Source: Pseudodesulfovibrio sp. S3
GTDB lineage: Bacteria > Desulfobacterota > Desulfovibrionia > Desulfovibrionales > Desulfovibrionaceae
Assembly (NCBI RefSeq): GCF_004025585.1
Contig: NZ_QTZO01000002.1
Location: 186,001 to 250,000 of the forward strand
DNA length: 64,000 bases
Direction of reading: 5' to 3'
The notes below the pieces were generated by a model. The model worked only from the letters and a program-made list of their open reading frames with translations. It searched no databases and was not told where the DNA came from. Numbering within the stretch: the first letter of the stretch is position 1; every line of letters starts with the position of its first letter. This document shows positions 28,764-37,096 of the stretch, piece after piece. A program made the position numbers and the translations under genes.

Positions 28764-28800
28764 AAAAAAGATGGTCCCGGCGCTGACGCGCCGGGACCAT
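28764..28800 (-). terminator. Intrinsic terminator of the lap-like minus-strand operon
   Basis: ATGGTCCCGGCGC and GCGCCGGGACCAT form a perfect 13-bp stem with a 4-nt loop. On the minus strand it is followed by CTTTTTTG, just after the HD-domain gene. Confidence 0.9.
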
Positions 28801-28823
28801 TGCAACCAGATGGATGAAAGGCC

Positions 28824-30926
28824 TTAGTCCTTGGTGCTGAGCAACCGCTCGCCCGCCGGTGTCGTAATGACATTGGCCAGGGCCGCCACCACGGCGCTAT
28901 CGAACTTGGAGGACTCACTGGACAGGATATCCAGGGCCTGCTGCGGTTCTTTGGCTCCACGATATGCACGGGGGCGGATCATGGCACAGAACACGTTGAG
29001 CACCGAAAGGATGCGCGCAAGCATGATTATGTCGTTTTCCTTGATCTTCTTGGGATATCCCGTGCCGTCCAGACGTTCGTTCATCTGGTAGATGGCCGTG
29101 AGCACTCCCTCGGCAATATCGATATCCTTGAGAATTCTGTAGGCGTGTTCCACGTGCTCTTCCATGGTCGCCATTTCCTCATCCGTCAATTTGCCGGGCT
29201 TGGTCAGAATTTCGTTGGGAACGAACATCTTGCCTATCTGTGACAAGTTTGCCGCAGTCTCGATTTCAGCAATGTCCATTTCCGACAGATGCATGGCCTT
29301 GGCCACTTCCACGGACAACCCGGCCAGCAACTTGGTATGACCACCCAGATACGGATCCGCTGCTTCAATAGTGCTGCCTAAGGCTTCCATGGCGTTCTTG
29401 ATCAGTCGCTTGTTCTTTTCCTGTGCGGCAACAAACTCGGTGATGTCGCGGTATACTTCGACAATACCCTCACAAACTCCGGCCGCATTGCAGTACGGCG
29501 ATTTGGATATCTGAAACTGATGCCGCTGGGAGCGAAGGAAAATGGGTTCGCTGATGGTCTCCTTGCGATTCTCGCGGATAACCACATCATCAATGGAGCC
29601 AAGCCGCTTGGCGGTATCAAAACCAAACACGGCAGCAGCATCCATACCGATAAGTTCTTCCTTGGGCCGACTGGCAGCGGCAGCAAAGGCGTCATTGACA
29701 TAAGTGAATTTCCCCTGAGTATCCTTCAGGGTAATGAATTCGTCGATATTGGCATTGATGGAATCGATGAACCGCTTCTGGTCATCGATCTGCGAAGCCA
29801 GCGCCTTGAACTCACCGGCAATACGCTGGCTTTGCACGCCTGTCAGAATCCACCATGCCAATCCGGCAATCAGGAACGCTGTCAGGATGCCCAGTCCCGC
29901 AACGATATACACGGTCCGATTGAATTCCTCGACGGGGTTCATCGCTGCGTCATAATCAATTTCCTGGACCAGCCACCAAGCAGGACCGGGGATTCTGATA
30001 CCCAGGGAAAAGACTTTCTCAGTATCATCGGCGATGCTCGGCCTGACGCCGAAAAGAAGATGGCCATCTTCAGCGAACTTGAGGGGTGAGGTGACATCAA
30101 TAAAGCCGTCAGCCGTCCAGGGAGTGACTTCCCGATACACAGGACCGATCTTCTGCATCAGTCGGGTTTTTTCGCCCCTGACAGCCAAGGGGGAATTGGA
30201 AAGTAGCTCAGTGATCTCTCCTGAGACCTGCCGAGTCATCATCAAAGCTCCCACAGCCCCTTCACGAGGCCCTTCTTCAGTCCCGCCAACGGCATCCGGC
30301 GGATAGATGGGCACGAACACGTCCATCTCCAAACCCTGAGCCGTTTTGCGCAACGCCGAATACTGCGGACTGTTTTCCATGATGGCCGCCGTGGCAGAAG
30401 CCTGCTGGTCCTCGTTCATGGGGGGCAGGTGGCCGTCGGTGGCAATGTAGGCCTCTCCTTTCTTGTTCAGGATACGCGCATTCAGGAAACCCGCATACGT
30501 GGAAAATTCCCTGAGCATGTTCTCCATCATGGGGAGCTGTTCGGCCAGGACTTCACCGTCTTCCTGAAGTGCATCCTCCGAACGAATGGCCCCGAAAAGA
30601 GAAGAGAGATCCTCGCCATAGGCGTCAATCTCGGCGGCATACAAACGGAAGAGATCGGACTTGATGAGCCGGTCCCCCTGTTGGGACAGATTGACCAGCC
30701 AGGCACCGATGACCTCGACCCGTCCCTGGGTCAATAATTGAAAACGTTTATGCTGGTTTTCCAGCATCCCGGATTCCTTATCACTCACCGCCTTGTTGGC
30801 GAGAAGCAGGATACCAACCGAGATGACCAGCACAAAAGCCAGGACAACAGCGATTTTGACGCCCTGCCCTGCCCCCCCAATGGACTTGGGGACCTCGGAT
30901 GCGGTTTGTGAATGTTGTTCAGCCAT
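28824..30926 (-). CDS. Cache-PAS-degenerate HD-GYP membrane regulator (LapD/DvhD-like role)
   Basis: A 700-residue inner-membrane protein: TM helix (about 24-45), large periplasmic Cache-like sensor (about 50-330), second TM (about 340-362), PAS domain (about 385-500), then an HD-GYP-type domain (about 505-690). The GYP loop is kept (G623-Y624-P625 in LDGTGYPKK), but the HD pair is S562-Q563 (LSQIGK instead of LHDIGK), the usual HHE is MNE, and the later DxFDA aspartate is Asn (LNVFCAM). Several metal ligands are thus missing and phosphodiesterase activity is unlikely. The gene is last in the exporter-fusion protein-LapG operon, where LapD would be. From memory, Desulfovibrio vulgaris uses a LapD-unrelated c-di-GMP binding protein called DvhD in this position. 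A c-di-GMP receptor controlling LapG is the best inference. Confidence 0.85.
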   Translation of the reverse strand: MAEQHSQTASEVPKSIGGAGQGVKIAVVLAFVLVISVGILLLANKAVSDKESGMLENQHKRFQLLTQGRVEVIGAWLVNLSQQGDRLIKSDLFRLYAAEIDAYGEDLSSLFGAIRSEDALQEDGEVLAEQLPMMENMLREFSTYAGFLNARILNKKGEAYIATDGHLPPMNEDQQASATAAIMENSPQYSALRKTAQGLEMDVFVPIYPPDAVGGTEEGPREGAVGALMMTRQVSGEITELLSNSPLAVRGEKTRLMQKIGPVYREVTPWTADGFIDVTSPLKFAEDGHLLFGVRPSIADDTEKVFSLGIRIPGPAWWLVQEIDYDAAMNPVEEFNRTVYIVAGLGILTAFLIAGLAWWILTGVQSQRIAGEFKALASQIDDQKRFIDSINANIDEFITLKDTQGKFTYVNDAFAAAASRPKEELIGMDAAAVFGFDTAKRLGSIDDVVIRENRKETISEPIFLRSQRHQFQISKSPYCNAAGVCEGIVEVYRDITEFVAAQEKNKRLIKNAMEALGSTIEAADPYLGGHTKLLAGLSVEVAKAMHLSEMDIAEIETAANLSQIGKMFVPNEILTKPGKLTDEEMATMEEHVEHAYRILKDIDIAEGVLTAIYQMNERLDGTGYPKKIKENDIIMLARILSVLNVFCAMIRPRAYRGAKEPQQALDILSSESSKFDSAVVAALANVITTPAGERLLSTKD

Positions 30927-30977
30927 GACGATTCTCCATCTGGTTTATGGTGTCGCCCGCCAAGGAGCAGGCGTGCC

Positions 30978-31673
30978 TCATTTCTTTGCCTTCGCGTAGG
31001 TGGACTTCTTCTTCGGAGCCACATGCATCCACCGGAACTCTTCGTTCACGGAGTACTGCGGGATATAATGCTTATATTTTTCATGGGACAGGACCATTAT
31101 GGTCTGGTTGTCGAGAATGTAGATGTCGTCGGCTGTGAATACCGCCAGAATGGCGTGCCCAATGCCGCGTATACCGTCCTTGACGGCCACGATACGCATT
31201 TGATCGCCGGAAAACCCCACTTCCTGCAGGGCATAGAACTTGGCTATGGCGTAGTCCTCGCAGTCCCCGGACTTCTTGAGAAACTCCCAGGGCGTAGCCC
31301 AGTATTCACTGACGCCCCAATTGGCCTTATCCAGTCGATACGGCCATTTGTTGAAAAACTTGGTCACGGCCTTGAGCTTATCGATGTCGGGCTTGTCTTT
31401 GATCTGGCTCTTCAGCGTATACCAACCGGACTTGGAGGGGTGAGAGGCCGTGGCCGCATCCTGAAAGTACCCCTTCCACGCCTTCATCTTGTCGAGAACA
31501 CGCGTCCATTTGGGCAATTTCTGAATCTTGCCCTTGAATTCCATGGTCCCGAGCAACTGCCGCTGTTTTTCGCCAGCTGCCAGGGCTATGCCATCCCTCC
31601 CGAAGGGTGCGAGGATACAGGCCGTGCAAAGCACGGTCAGGATCACGGCATATATACCTCGCAACGGGGTCAT
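30978..31673 (-). CDS. lapG: LapG-type periplasmic cysteine protease (BTLCP family)
   Basis: A 231-residue bacterial transglutaminase-like cysteine proteinase with signal peptide (about 1-33). The catalytic triad is in place: C138 (SGDCEDYA), H173 (GHAILAV) and D188 (ILDNQ), almost the same numbering as Pseudomonas LapG. The calcium-binding acidic residues beside the Cys (D137, E139) are also present. In Lap systems this enzyme cuts the adhesin after its N-terminal retention module and so releases the biofilm. It starts 7 bases after the fusion-protein gene and is followed by the degenerate HD protein. The likely substrates are the adhesins at 8145 and 20121. The symbol follows the family; dvhG is the Desulfovibrio name I recall. 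Confidence 0.88.
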   Translation of the reverse strand: MTPLRGIYAVILTVLCTACILAPFGRDGIALAAGEKQRQLLGTMEFKGKIQKLPKWTRVLDKMKAWKGYFQDAATASHPSKSGWYTLKSQIKDKPDIDKLKAVTKFFNKWPYRLDKANWGVSEYWATPWEFLKKSGDCEDYAIAKFYALQEVGFSGDQMRIVAVKDGIRGIGHAILAVFTADDIYILDNQTIMVLSHEKYKHYIPQYSVNEEFRWMHVAPKKKSTYAKAKK

Positions 31674-31680
31674 GCTTGTT

Positions 31681-33015
31681 TCATCGCTCCCTGAGCGCGT
31701 TCTGCTTTGCCTTGAGAATCGGCTTGAGCAAATAATCCAGGACCGATTTTTCGCCTGTCAGGACGTCCACGGTTGCGGTCATGCCCGGAATAATGGGCAG
31801 ATGCTGACCTTGATACAGAATGGAATTCTCCTTGGTGCGCACCTTGACCAGGTAGTAATTCTCTTTCTTCTCATTCTCGATGGTATCTGCCGAGATGTTC
31901 TCCACTGTTCCCTCGAGCCCTCCATAGATGGAGAAATCGTAGGCCGTGACCTTGACCTTGGCTTTTTGACCAGGATGGAGGAATGCGATGTCCGACGGCT
32001 TGATTTCGGCCTCCACCAGAAGCGTATCGTCCAGGGGGACGACCTCCATGATGGACTCGCCCGGCCTGACAACACCACCCAGGGTATTGACCATGATATG
32101 CTTGACGATGCCTCTTACCGGCGATCTGACGTCGGTACGGGTTACCCGGTCACCGCCCGAGCTCAGGTTCTCCATGAGGGACTTGAGTTCCTGCCTGCGT
32201 TCGTTGATCTCTTCCAGGGCATTGGTACGATATTCGGCCTTGGCCTGATCAATGCGGCCCTGGGCTTCCTTGGCGGCCCGCCTTACGCGGGGAATGCCCA
32301 GCGACAATGCTTCCACATCGCCCTTGAGCTGCACCACGGTCTGTTCCAGGCGCAGGTAATCCAGCTCGGAATGAATTTGTTTTTCCACCAGGGGCTTGGC
32401 AATATTGCGCTGCTTCTCGGCCACTTCCAGGCTTTGCTGAAGCTGACGCCTGCGGCCGATCATTTCGTTAATTTCCTGCTGGCGCTGCTCGAACTGATCT
32501 TCCAACATGCCTATTTCAATGGCCATTTTGTTCTGTTGAGCCTTGTATATCCGCAATTGGTCCTCTGCCAGTTGGGGAGCCTCTTTCATGACTTCCTCCG
32601 GAAAGACCGGCTCACCGGTAACATCAGCCTCAGCCAAAAGCCGGGCGATGGCCGCCTTGTGTTCCAGGGCCTTGCTGAAGGCGTCCCGGTAGTAACTGGC
32701 GGCCTGTTCGTTGCTCAATCTGGCCAGGATGTCGCCTTTTTCCACGGTTTGTCCTTCCTGTACGAACAGTTCGTTCAGGATACCGCCTTCCAGGTTCTGG
32801 ATCTCCTGAATGCGTTGGGACGGTATAACCCGTCCCATCCCGCGCGTAGTCTCGTCCAGGACCGCGAAATGCGCCCAGATTATAAAGAAGACGATCAGCA
32901 ACAATATGGCCGTGGACATGAGGTAGGCGAGTTTATGACCCTTGCCGTACATGGCCTGGTCCACCTCGCTCATGAAAAGCAGCGTTTCTCTATCGTATTT
33001 ATTACTTTTACTCAT
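31681..33015 (-). CDS. HlyD/LapC-type membrane fusion protein
   Basis: A 444-residue periplasmic adaptor of type I secretion. The ATG at 33015 has GAGG upstream and lies 7 bases after the ABC exporter stop; an upstream in-frame start would overlap that gene. A single N-terminal TM helix (about 36-58) is followed by a lipoyl/barrel-sandwich half (about 65-120, VIPSQRIQEIQNLEGGI), a long coiled-coil hairpin (about 125-290) and the C-terminal half with the HlyD signature (RSPVRGIVKHI, about 305-400). It links the ABC exporter to the TolC channel. Confidence 0.92.
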   Translation of the reverse strand: MSKSNKYDRETLLFMSEVDQAMYGKGHKLAYLMSTAILLLIVFFIIWAHFAVLDETTRGMGRVIPSQRIQEIQNLEGGILNELFVQEGQTVEKGDILARLSNEQAASYYRDAFSKALEHKAAIARLLAEADVTGEPVFPEEVMKEAPQLAEDQLRIYKAQQNKMAIEIGMLEDQFEQRQQEINEMIGRRRQLQQSLEVAEKQRNIAKPLVEKQIHSELDYLRLEQTVVQLKGDVEALSLGIPRVRRAAKEAQGRIDQAKAEYRTNALEEINERRQELKSLMENLSSGGDRVTRTDVRSPVRGIVKHIMVNTLGGVVRPGESIMEVVPLDDTLLVEAEIKPSDIAFLHPGQKAKVKVTAYDFSIYGGLEGTVENISADTIENEKKENYYLVKVRTKENSILYQGQHLPIIPGMTATVDVLTGEKSVLDYLLKPILKAKQNALRER

Positions 33016-33022
33016 GACGTCC

Positions 33023-35758
33023 TCACAGGGAAACCTTGATTTGCCCGGACCGAAGTCCATCCAGTACAGCCTGCTTCGGCCCGTCCACAACGATCTTTCC
33101 CCGATCCATGATCACCAACCTGTCCACAAGATCGAGCATGGAATGTCGGTGGGTTATGACGATAAGGGTCTTGTCCGCGACATATGTTTTGAGCCGCTCC
33201 TTGAGCCGGAATTCCGACTGGTTGTCCATATTGCTGGACGGTTCGTCCATGATCAGGATTTCCGGGTCGGGCAGCACGGCGCGGGCAATGGTCACGGCCT
33301 GACGCTGGCCGCCTGACAGCGAGGTTCCCCGCTCGCCGACCATCATGCCGAACCCTGCCGGATGATCTTTGACAAAGTCGTTGACTCCGGCAATCTCGGC
33401 CGCCGCATTGATGGACTGGTCGTCCGCCTCGGGCAGACCGAAGGCGATATTGTCTTTGAGCGTTCCGTAAAACAACAGACTGTCCTGCGATATGTAGCCC
33501 ACCTTCCTGCGAAGATCGGCCACGTCCATCTGCCTGAGATCAATGTCACCCACCTGGACCGAGCCCTGCACGGGCTGATACAGACCGACGCACAGCTTGC
33601 CGAGCGTGGTCTTGCCTGCGCCGGTACGGCCGACGATGCCCACCTTTTCCCCGGGACTGAGCTTCAAGTTCACCTCGTGCAAAACGGCCTTGTCCGTTCC
33701 TGGGTAGCTGAAGGCCACGTTGGTCAGGGTCACGGACGGCTCGATGGTGCCATAGTGGAAGGCCTCCTTTTCTTCAGGCCGCTCCGAGGGCATCTCCATG
33801 AGCATGTCCAGGGCGTTGAGGGCCATGCGGGACTGCTGGAAGCGGGACAGAAGACCGGCGACCGCGCTCAGGGGGGCCATGGCCCGGCCTGACAGGATAT
33901 TACAGGCGATCAGCGCGCCCACCGTCAATTCTCCCTTGGAAATGAGGTACACGCCGGTGATGACCACGGCCACGGACACCATCTGGGTAATGAACACCGA
34001 GAAGGATATGGAGATGTTGGCCATTGTCTTGGCGCGGCTGTTGGATTGAGCGGACATGCCGACCACGTTCTCCCAACGGGCCTGCATACGCCCTTCGGCC
34101 ATGCTGGTCTTGATGGTTTCCAGCCCCTGGACGATTTCAAACAGCAGCGCGTGCTTCTGGGTGGATTCCTTGTAATGGTTCTCGATGATATGCTGAAAGG
34201 GAATCTGAAGCAGTACGCCGACCAGGATGACCACAGGCACAGCAACGAATATCGGATAGGCAATAGGGCCGCCTATGAAGTAGATGATCACGATGAACAA
34301 GAGCAGAAACGGCATGTCGATGAGGGCCACCAGCGACGATGAACCGAAGAATTCCCGCAACGACTCGAACTCGCGAATATTGTTGGCAACGGCACCCGCG
34401 GATTCCGGCATATGATCCAGCCGTGCGGACATGAGGTGGCTCATGATCTTGGAACCGATAAGCACATCGGCGTTGCGCCCGGCCACGTCCACGAAATAGC
34501 TGCGCAGGTTCTTGAGCAGGAAATCGAAGATGTAGGCGATAGCAATACCGATGGCCAACGCCCAGAGCGTGTCCACGGCGTTGTTGGGAATGACCCTGTC
34601 ATAGACGTTCATCACGAAAAGGGGCGAGGCAATGATGATGATGTTGGTCATGATGCTCGCGCCGATGACATGCTTGTATATGGGCCAGAACTTACCGAGC
34701 ACGCCCCAGAACCATTGCTTGGTCTTGATGAGCTTCAGTTCGCTGGCCCGCTTGTCCAGCTTGGACTTGCGGTGACACAGGATGGCGTATCCGGTGTATT
34801 CCTCCTCAAGTTTGCCGAGGGGCATTTCCATCTCGTCCATTCCATGCCCCGGAACCATGACCCGTGCGGTGTCCTGGTTCGAGTCGATGAGTACGCAGGC
34901 ATTGCCGCCCCGAAGCAGCAGGATGCACGGCATGACCAGCTTGGTGATACCCCGGAGATTCGCACGGTACACGGTTTTGGCGGTAATGCCGATGCGTTCG
35001 GCCGACCGCACGATGGAGGCTGCGGTGATGACGCCCTCCTGCTGCGGAATACCGGCCTTGAGTGTGGCCGAGGAAACCGGCTTGCCCAGCAACCGGCTGA
35101 TGATGGAAAGACAGATGACCAGAGGCGGCTGAAAATCGATATCCTTGGGAGTGAGCCGATCATCCGTCTCCACTCTGACCGGCTGCTGCATTCCGGGCAT
35201 GCCGGGCAGTCCGGCCAACCCGGAAGGCATCTGGCCGGATTGCGGCATCTGACCGGGCTGCGAAGGCTGGCCGGGTTGCGGCGGCTGGCCAGGTTGCGGC
35301 GGCTGGCCAGGTTGCGGCGGCTGGCCGGGCGTGGATGCAGCACCGGAATTCGCGGGAGCTTGACCGGGAGCGGCTGGGGTGCCGGGAGTTACAGGGGCCT
35401 TGCCGGAGGTGGCGGGAGATTCGGGCTTTGCGGGAACCTTGCCTGGGGTGGCGGGAGATTCGGTTTTGTCGGGGGCCTTGCCTGGCGCTGTGGAAAGTGG
35501 CGCTTTTCCAGGGGCCTTGCCGGAGCTTCCCTTTGCCGTCGACAGAGGCGCCTTTTTGGCGACAGAATCTCCGATCAGCCTAGTATCCGTTTGCGTCGGT
35601 TTTGCAGCCGCAGGGGAACCGTTGGCCTTGACCGACTTAGGTTCCGACTTGCCTGCCGCCGACTTTGGACCAGCCAAAGACGATGTCTTGACACCGGTTT
35701 TCTTATCGGATGCGGGTTTGGAAGCGGATCGAAGTGCTGATGTTTTCTCGGAAGGCAT
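33023..35758 (-). CDS. Type I secretion ABC exporter (LapB-like) with extended N-terminus
   Basis: A 911-residue ABC exporter. The ATG at 35758 begins MPSEKTS. The first ~190 residues are an unusual low-complexity region rich in Lys, Ala, Pro and Gly, ending in tandem PQPGQP units (about residues 139-186). A C39-peptidase-like domain follows (about 200-340), but the catalytic Cys motif is absent, so it serves for substrate docking, as in LapB/HlyB exporters. Six TM helices span about 350-650. The nucleotide-binding domain has Walker A (GRTGAGKTT, about 705), signature LSGGQ (about 813), Walker B (ILIMDEP, about 830) and the H-loop. LapB-type proteins are usually near 720 residues, so the N-terminal extension accounts for the extra length. 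Confidence 0.9.
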   Translation of the reverse strand: MPSEKTSALRSASKPASDKKTGVKTSSLAGPKSAAGKSEPKSVKANGSPAAAKPTQTDTRLIGDSVAKKAPLSTAKGSSGKAPGKAPLSTAPGKAPDKTESPATPGKVPAKPESPATSGKAPVTPGTPAAPGQAPANSGAASTPGQPPQPGQPPQPGQPPQPGQPSQPGQMPQSGQMPSGLAGLPGMPGMQQPVRVETDDRLTPKDIDFQPPLVICLSIISRLLGKPVSSATLKAGIPQQEGVITAASIVRSAERIGITAKTVYRANLRGITKLVMPCILLLRGGNACVLIDSNQDTARVMVPGHGMDEMEMPLGKLEEEYTGYAILCHRKSKLDKRASELKLIKTKQWFWGVLGKFWPIYKHVIGASIMTNIIIIASPLFVMNVYDRVIPNNAVDTLWALAIGIAIAYIFDFLLKNLRSYFVDVAGRNADVLIGSKIMSHLMSARLDHMPESAGAVANNIREFESLREFFGSSSLVALIDMPFLLLFIVIIYFIGGPIAYPIFVAVPVVILVGVLLQIPFQHIIENHYKESTQKHALLFEIVQGLETIKTSMAEGRMQARWENVVGMSAQSNSRAKTMANISISFSVFITQMVSVAVVITGVYLISKGELTVGALIACNILSGRAMAPLSAVAGLLSRFQQSRMALNALDMLMEMPSERPEEKEAFHYGTIEPSVTLTNVAFSYPGTDKAVLHEVNLKLSPGEKVGIVGRTGAGKTTLGKLCVGLYQPVQGSVQVGDIDLRQMDVADLRRKVGYISQDSLLFYGTLKDNIAFGLPEADDQSINAAAEIAGVNDFVKDHPAGFGMMVGERGTSLSGGQRQAVTIARAVLPDPEILIMDEPSSNMDNQSEFRLKERLKTYVADKTLIVITHRHSMLDLVDRLVIMDRGKIVVDGPKQAVLDGLRSGQIKVSL

Positions 35759-35829
35759 AGATTTCACTTGGATGAAGATTAGTATTTTCGCGGACAGGCT
35801 CCAACAAGTACAGCCGCCGTACACTACTT

Positions 35830-35874
35830 ATTATATTCGTTACACAATCTTTACTCTAAGGCCGATTTTGTCAA
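35830..35874 (-). promoter_or_regulatory. Candidate promoter region of the exporter operon
   Basis: On the minus strand TTGACA (35869-35874) lies upstream of the exporter start, and a TATAAT (35830-35835) lies further down. Their spacing (33 bp) is too long for one promoter, so at most one of the two boxes is used with a weak partner. No AACAG-N4-CTGTT repeat like that of the adhesins is seen here. Confidence 0.3.
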
Positions 35875-35971
35875 GCCCCAAATAGATTATCCCTGCTATC
35901 TCGACATGTTTGGAGGCTCTTCCGAGCCACTGATTCACGCGAAAAAATCGATTCCACGTCATCATCGCCCC

Positions 35972-36967
35972 TCACTTCCCGACCGTCACACAGATTTTGC
36001 CCAGAGCTTCCCCTTTTTCCCAATATCGGTGTGCCTGTTCTATGTCGCGAAAGTTGAAACGACGCTCGTCAATGAGAACGGCCAGGGCGTCTTCGTCCAC
36101 CAGCGCACTCAGATTGCTCAGAATCTCACCATGCAGGCTCCGGCCCAAGCCGGTGATCATAGGCAGGAGCATGAAGACTACGTGCAGGGACAGACTCTTG
36201 GCGTGCAACGGGCTCAGGTCGTGGGTGGACCGGGTCACGGTGGAGACCACCTGACCGCCCGTGCGCGCTGCGGCAAAGGATTGGTCAAGGGTCACCCCGC
36301 CGACAGTATCGAAAACCACGTCGAAACCGACCCCGGCAGTGAATTCATCGACATACCGAGGCACATCCATCGCTCTATAATCAATGGGAATTCCTCCGAG
36401 GGCTTCAACCACGGCCGCCTTGTCCGGAGAGGACACCGTTGCAAAGACTTCGGCTCCGACGTGCGTGCCGAGTTGGACCGCCATGTGCCCCACGCCACCG
36501 GCCCCACCGTGAACCAACAGCCGCTGCCCCCGGCTGACGGACGCCTTGCCGAAAAGGGCCAGCCATGCCGTGATGGCGACCAGGGGCATGGCGGCTGCGT
36601 CCTCCAGTTCCATGCATTCAGGGGCACGAGCAAGGAGTCGCTGGTCCGCCACCATATACTCTGCAAGGGCACCGGGCAGCCCTTTCAGTCCACCGGCACA
36701 ACCGAACACGCGTTCGCCCGCACGAAAACGGGAAGCACCCTGTCCCAACGCCTCGACCGTCCCGGAGACATCCATGCCCAGCAAGGCAGGCAGTTCGGGC
36801 GCAAAGGGCAAGGCCTGGCCCAGCGTTACGATCTTGTTGTCTATGGGATTGAGACTGGTCCCGGCCACCTTGATCAGAACCTCGCCCGGTCCCGGCTCAG
36901 GACATGGAACTTCGTGTTCAGCGAACGCATAGTCCGCACCGTACCTTTCCAGCAGCATGGCTTTCAT
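35972..36967 (-). CDS. MDR-family quinone oxidoreductase / zinc-independent alcohol dehydrogenase
   Basis: A 331-residue medium-chain dehydrogenase/reductase. The N-terminal GroES-like part contains the family pattern GEVLIKVAGTSLNPID (about 28-43) and G-x-D-V-S-G, and lacks zinc-binding cysteines, as in quinone oxidoreductases. The Rossmann motif GGAGGVGHMAVQLG lies near residue 153 and is of the NADPH-binding type. The substrate is unknown: NADPH-dependent reduction of a quinone or an alpha,beta-unsaturated carbonyl is typical of the family. It is monocistronic, sits between the exporter operon and the divergent YgiQ gene, and has no visible link to either. Confidence 0.85.
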   Translation of the reverse strand: MKAMLLERYGADYAFAEHEVPCPEPGPGEVLIKVAGTSLNPIDNKIVTLGQALPFAPELPALLGMDVSGTVEALGQGASRFRAGERVFGCAGGLKGLPGALAEYMVADQRLLARAPECMELEDAAAMPLVAITAWLALFGKASVSRGQRLLVHGGAGGVGHMAVQLGTHVGAEVFATVSSPDKAAVVEALGGIPIDYRAMDVPRYVDEFTAGVGFDVVFDTVGGVTLDQSFAAARTGGQVVSTVTRSTHDLSPLHAKSLSLHVVFMLLPMITGLGRSLHGEILSNLSALVDEDALAVLIDERRFNFRDIEQAHRYWEKGEALGKICVTVGK

Positions 36968-37096
36968 CGGATCCCCCCCCTCTTCCGGCCATTATACCGC
37001 CATATCCGCATCGTGTACAGCGCAGGGGCACCTTGGATGATGACTTCCCGGTGAAAATAAGTGGACCTATCCGAACGGGTCGGTCATCATGAACGG

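Noticed and set aside
31528-33039. Long plus-strand frame opposite the HlyD and LapG genes
   Set aside because: The minus-strand products have complete family motifs and operon spacing. The antisense frame has none.
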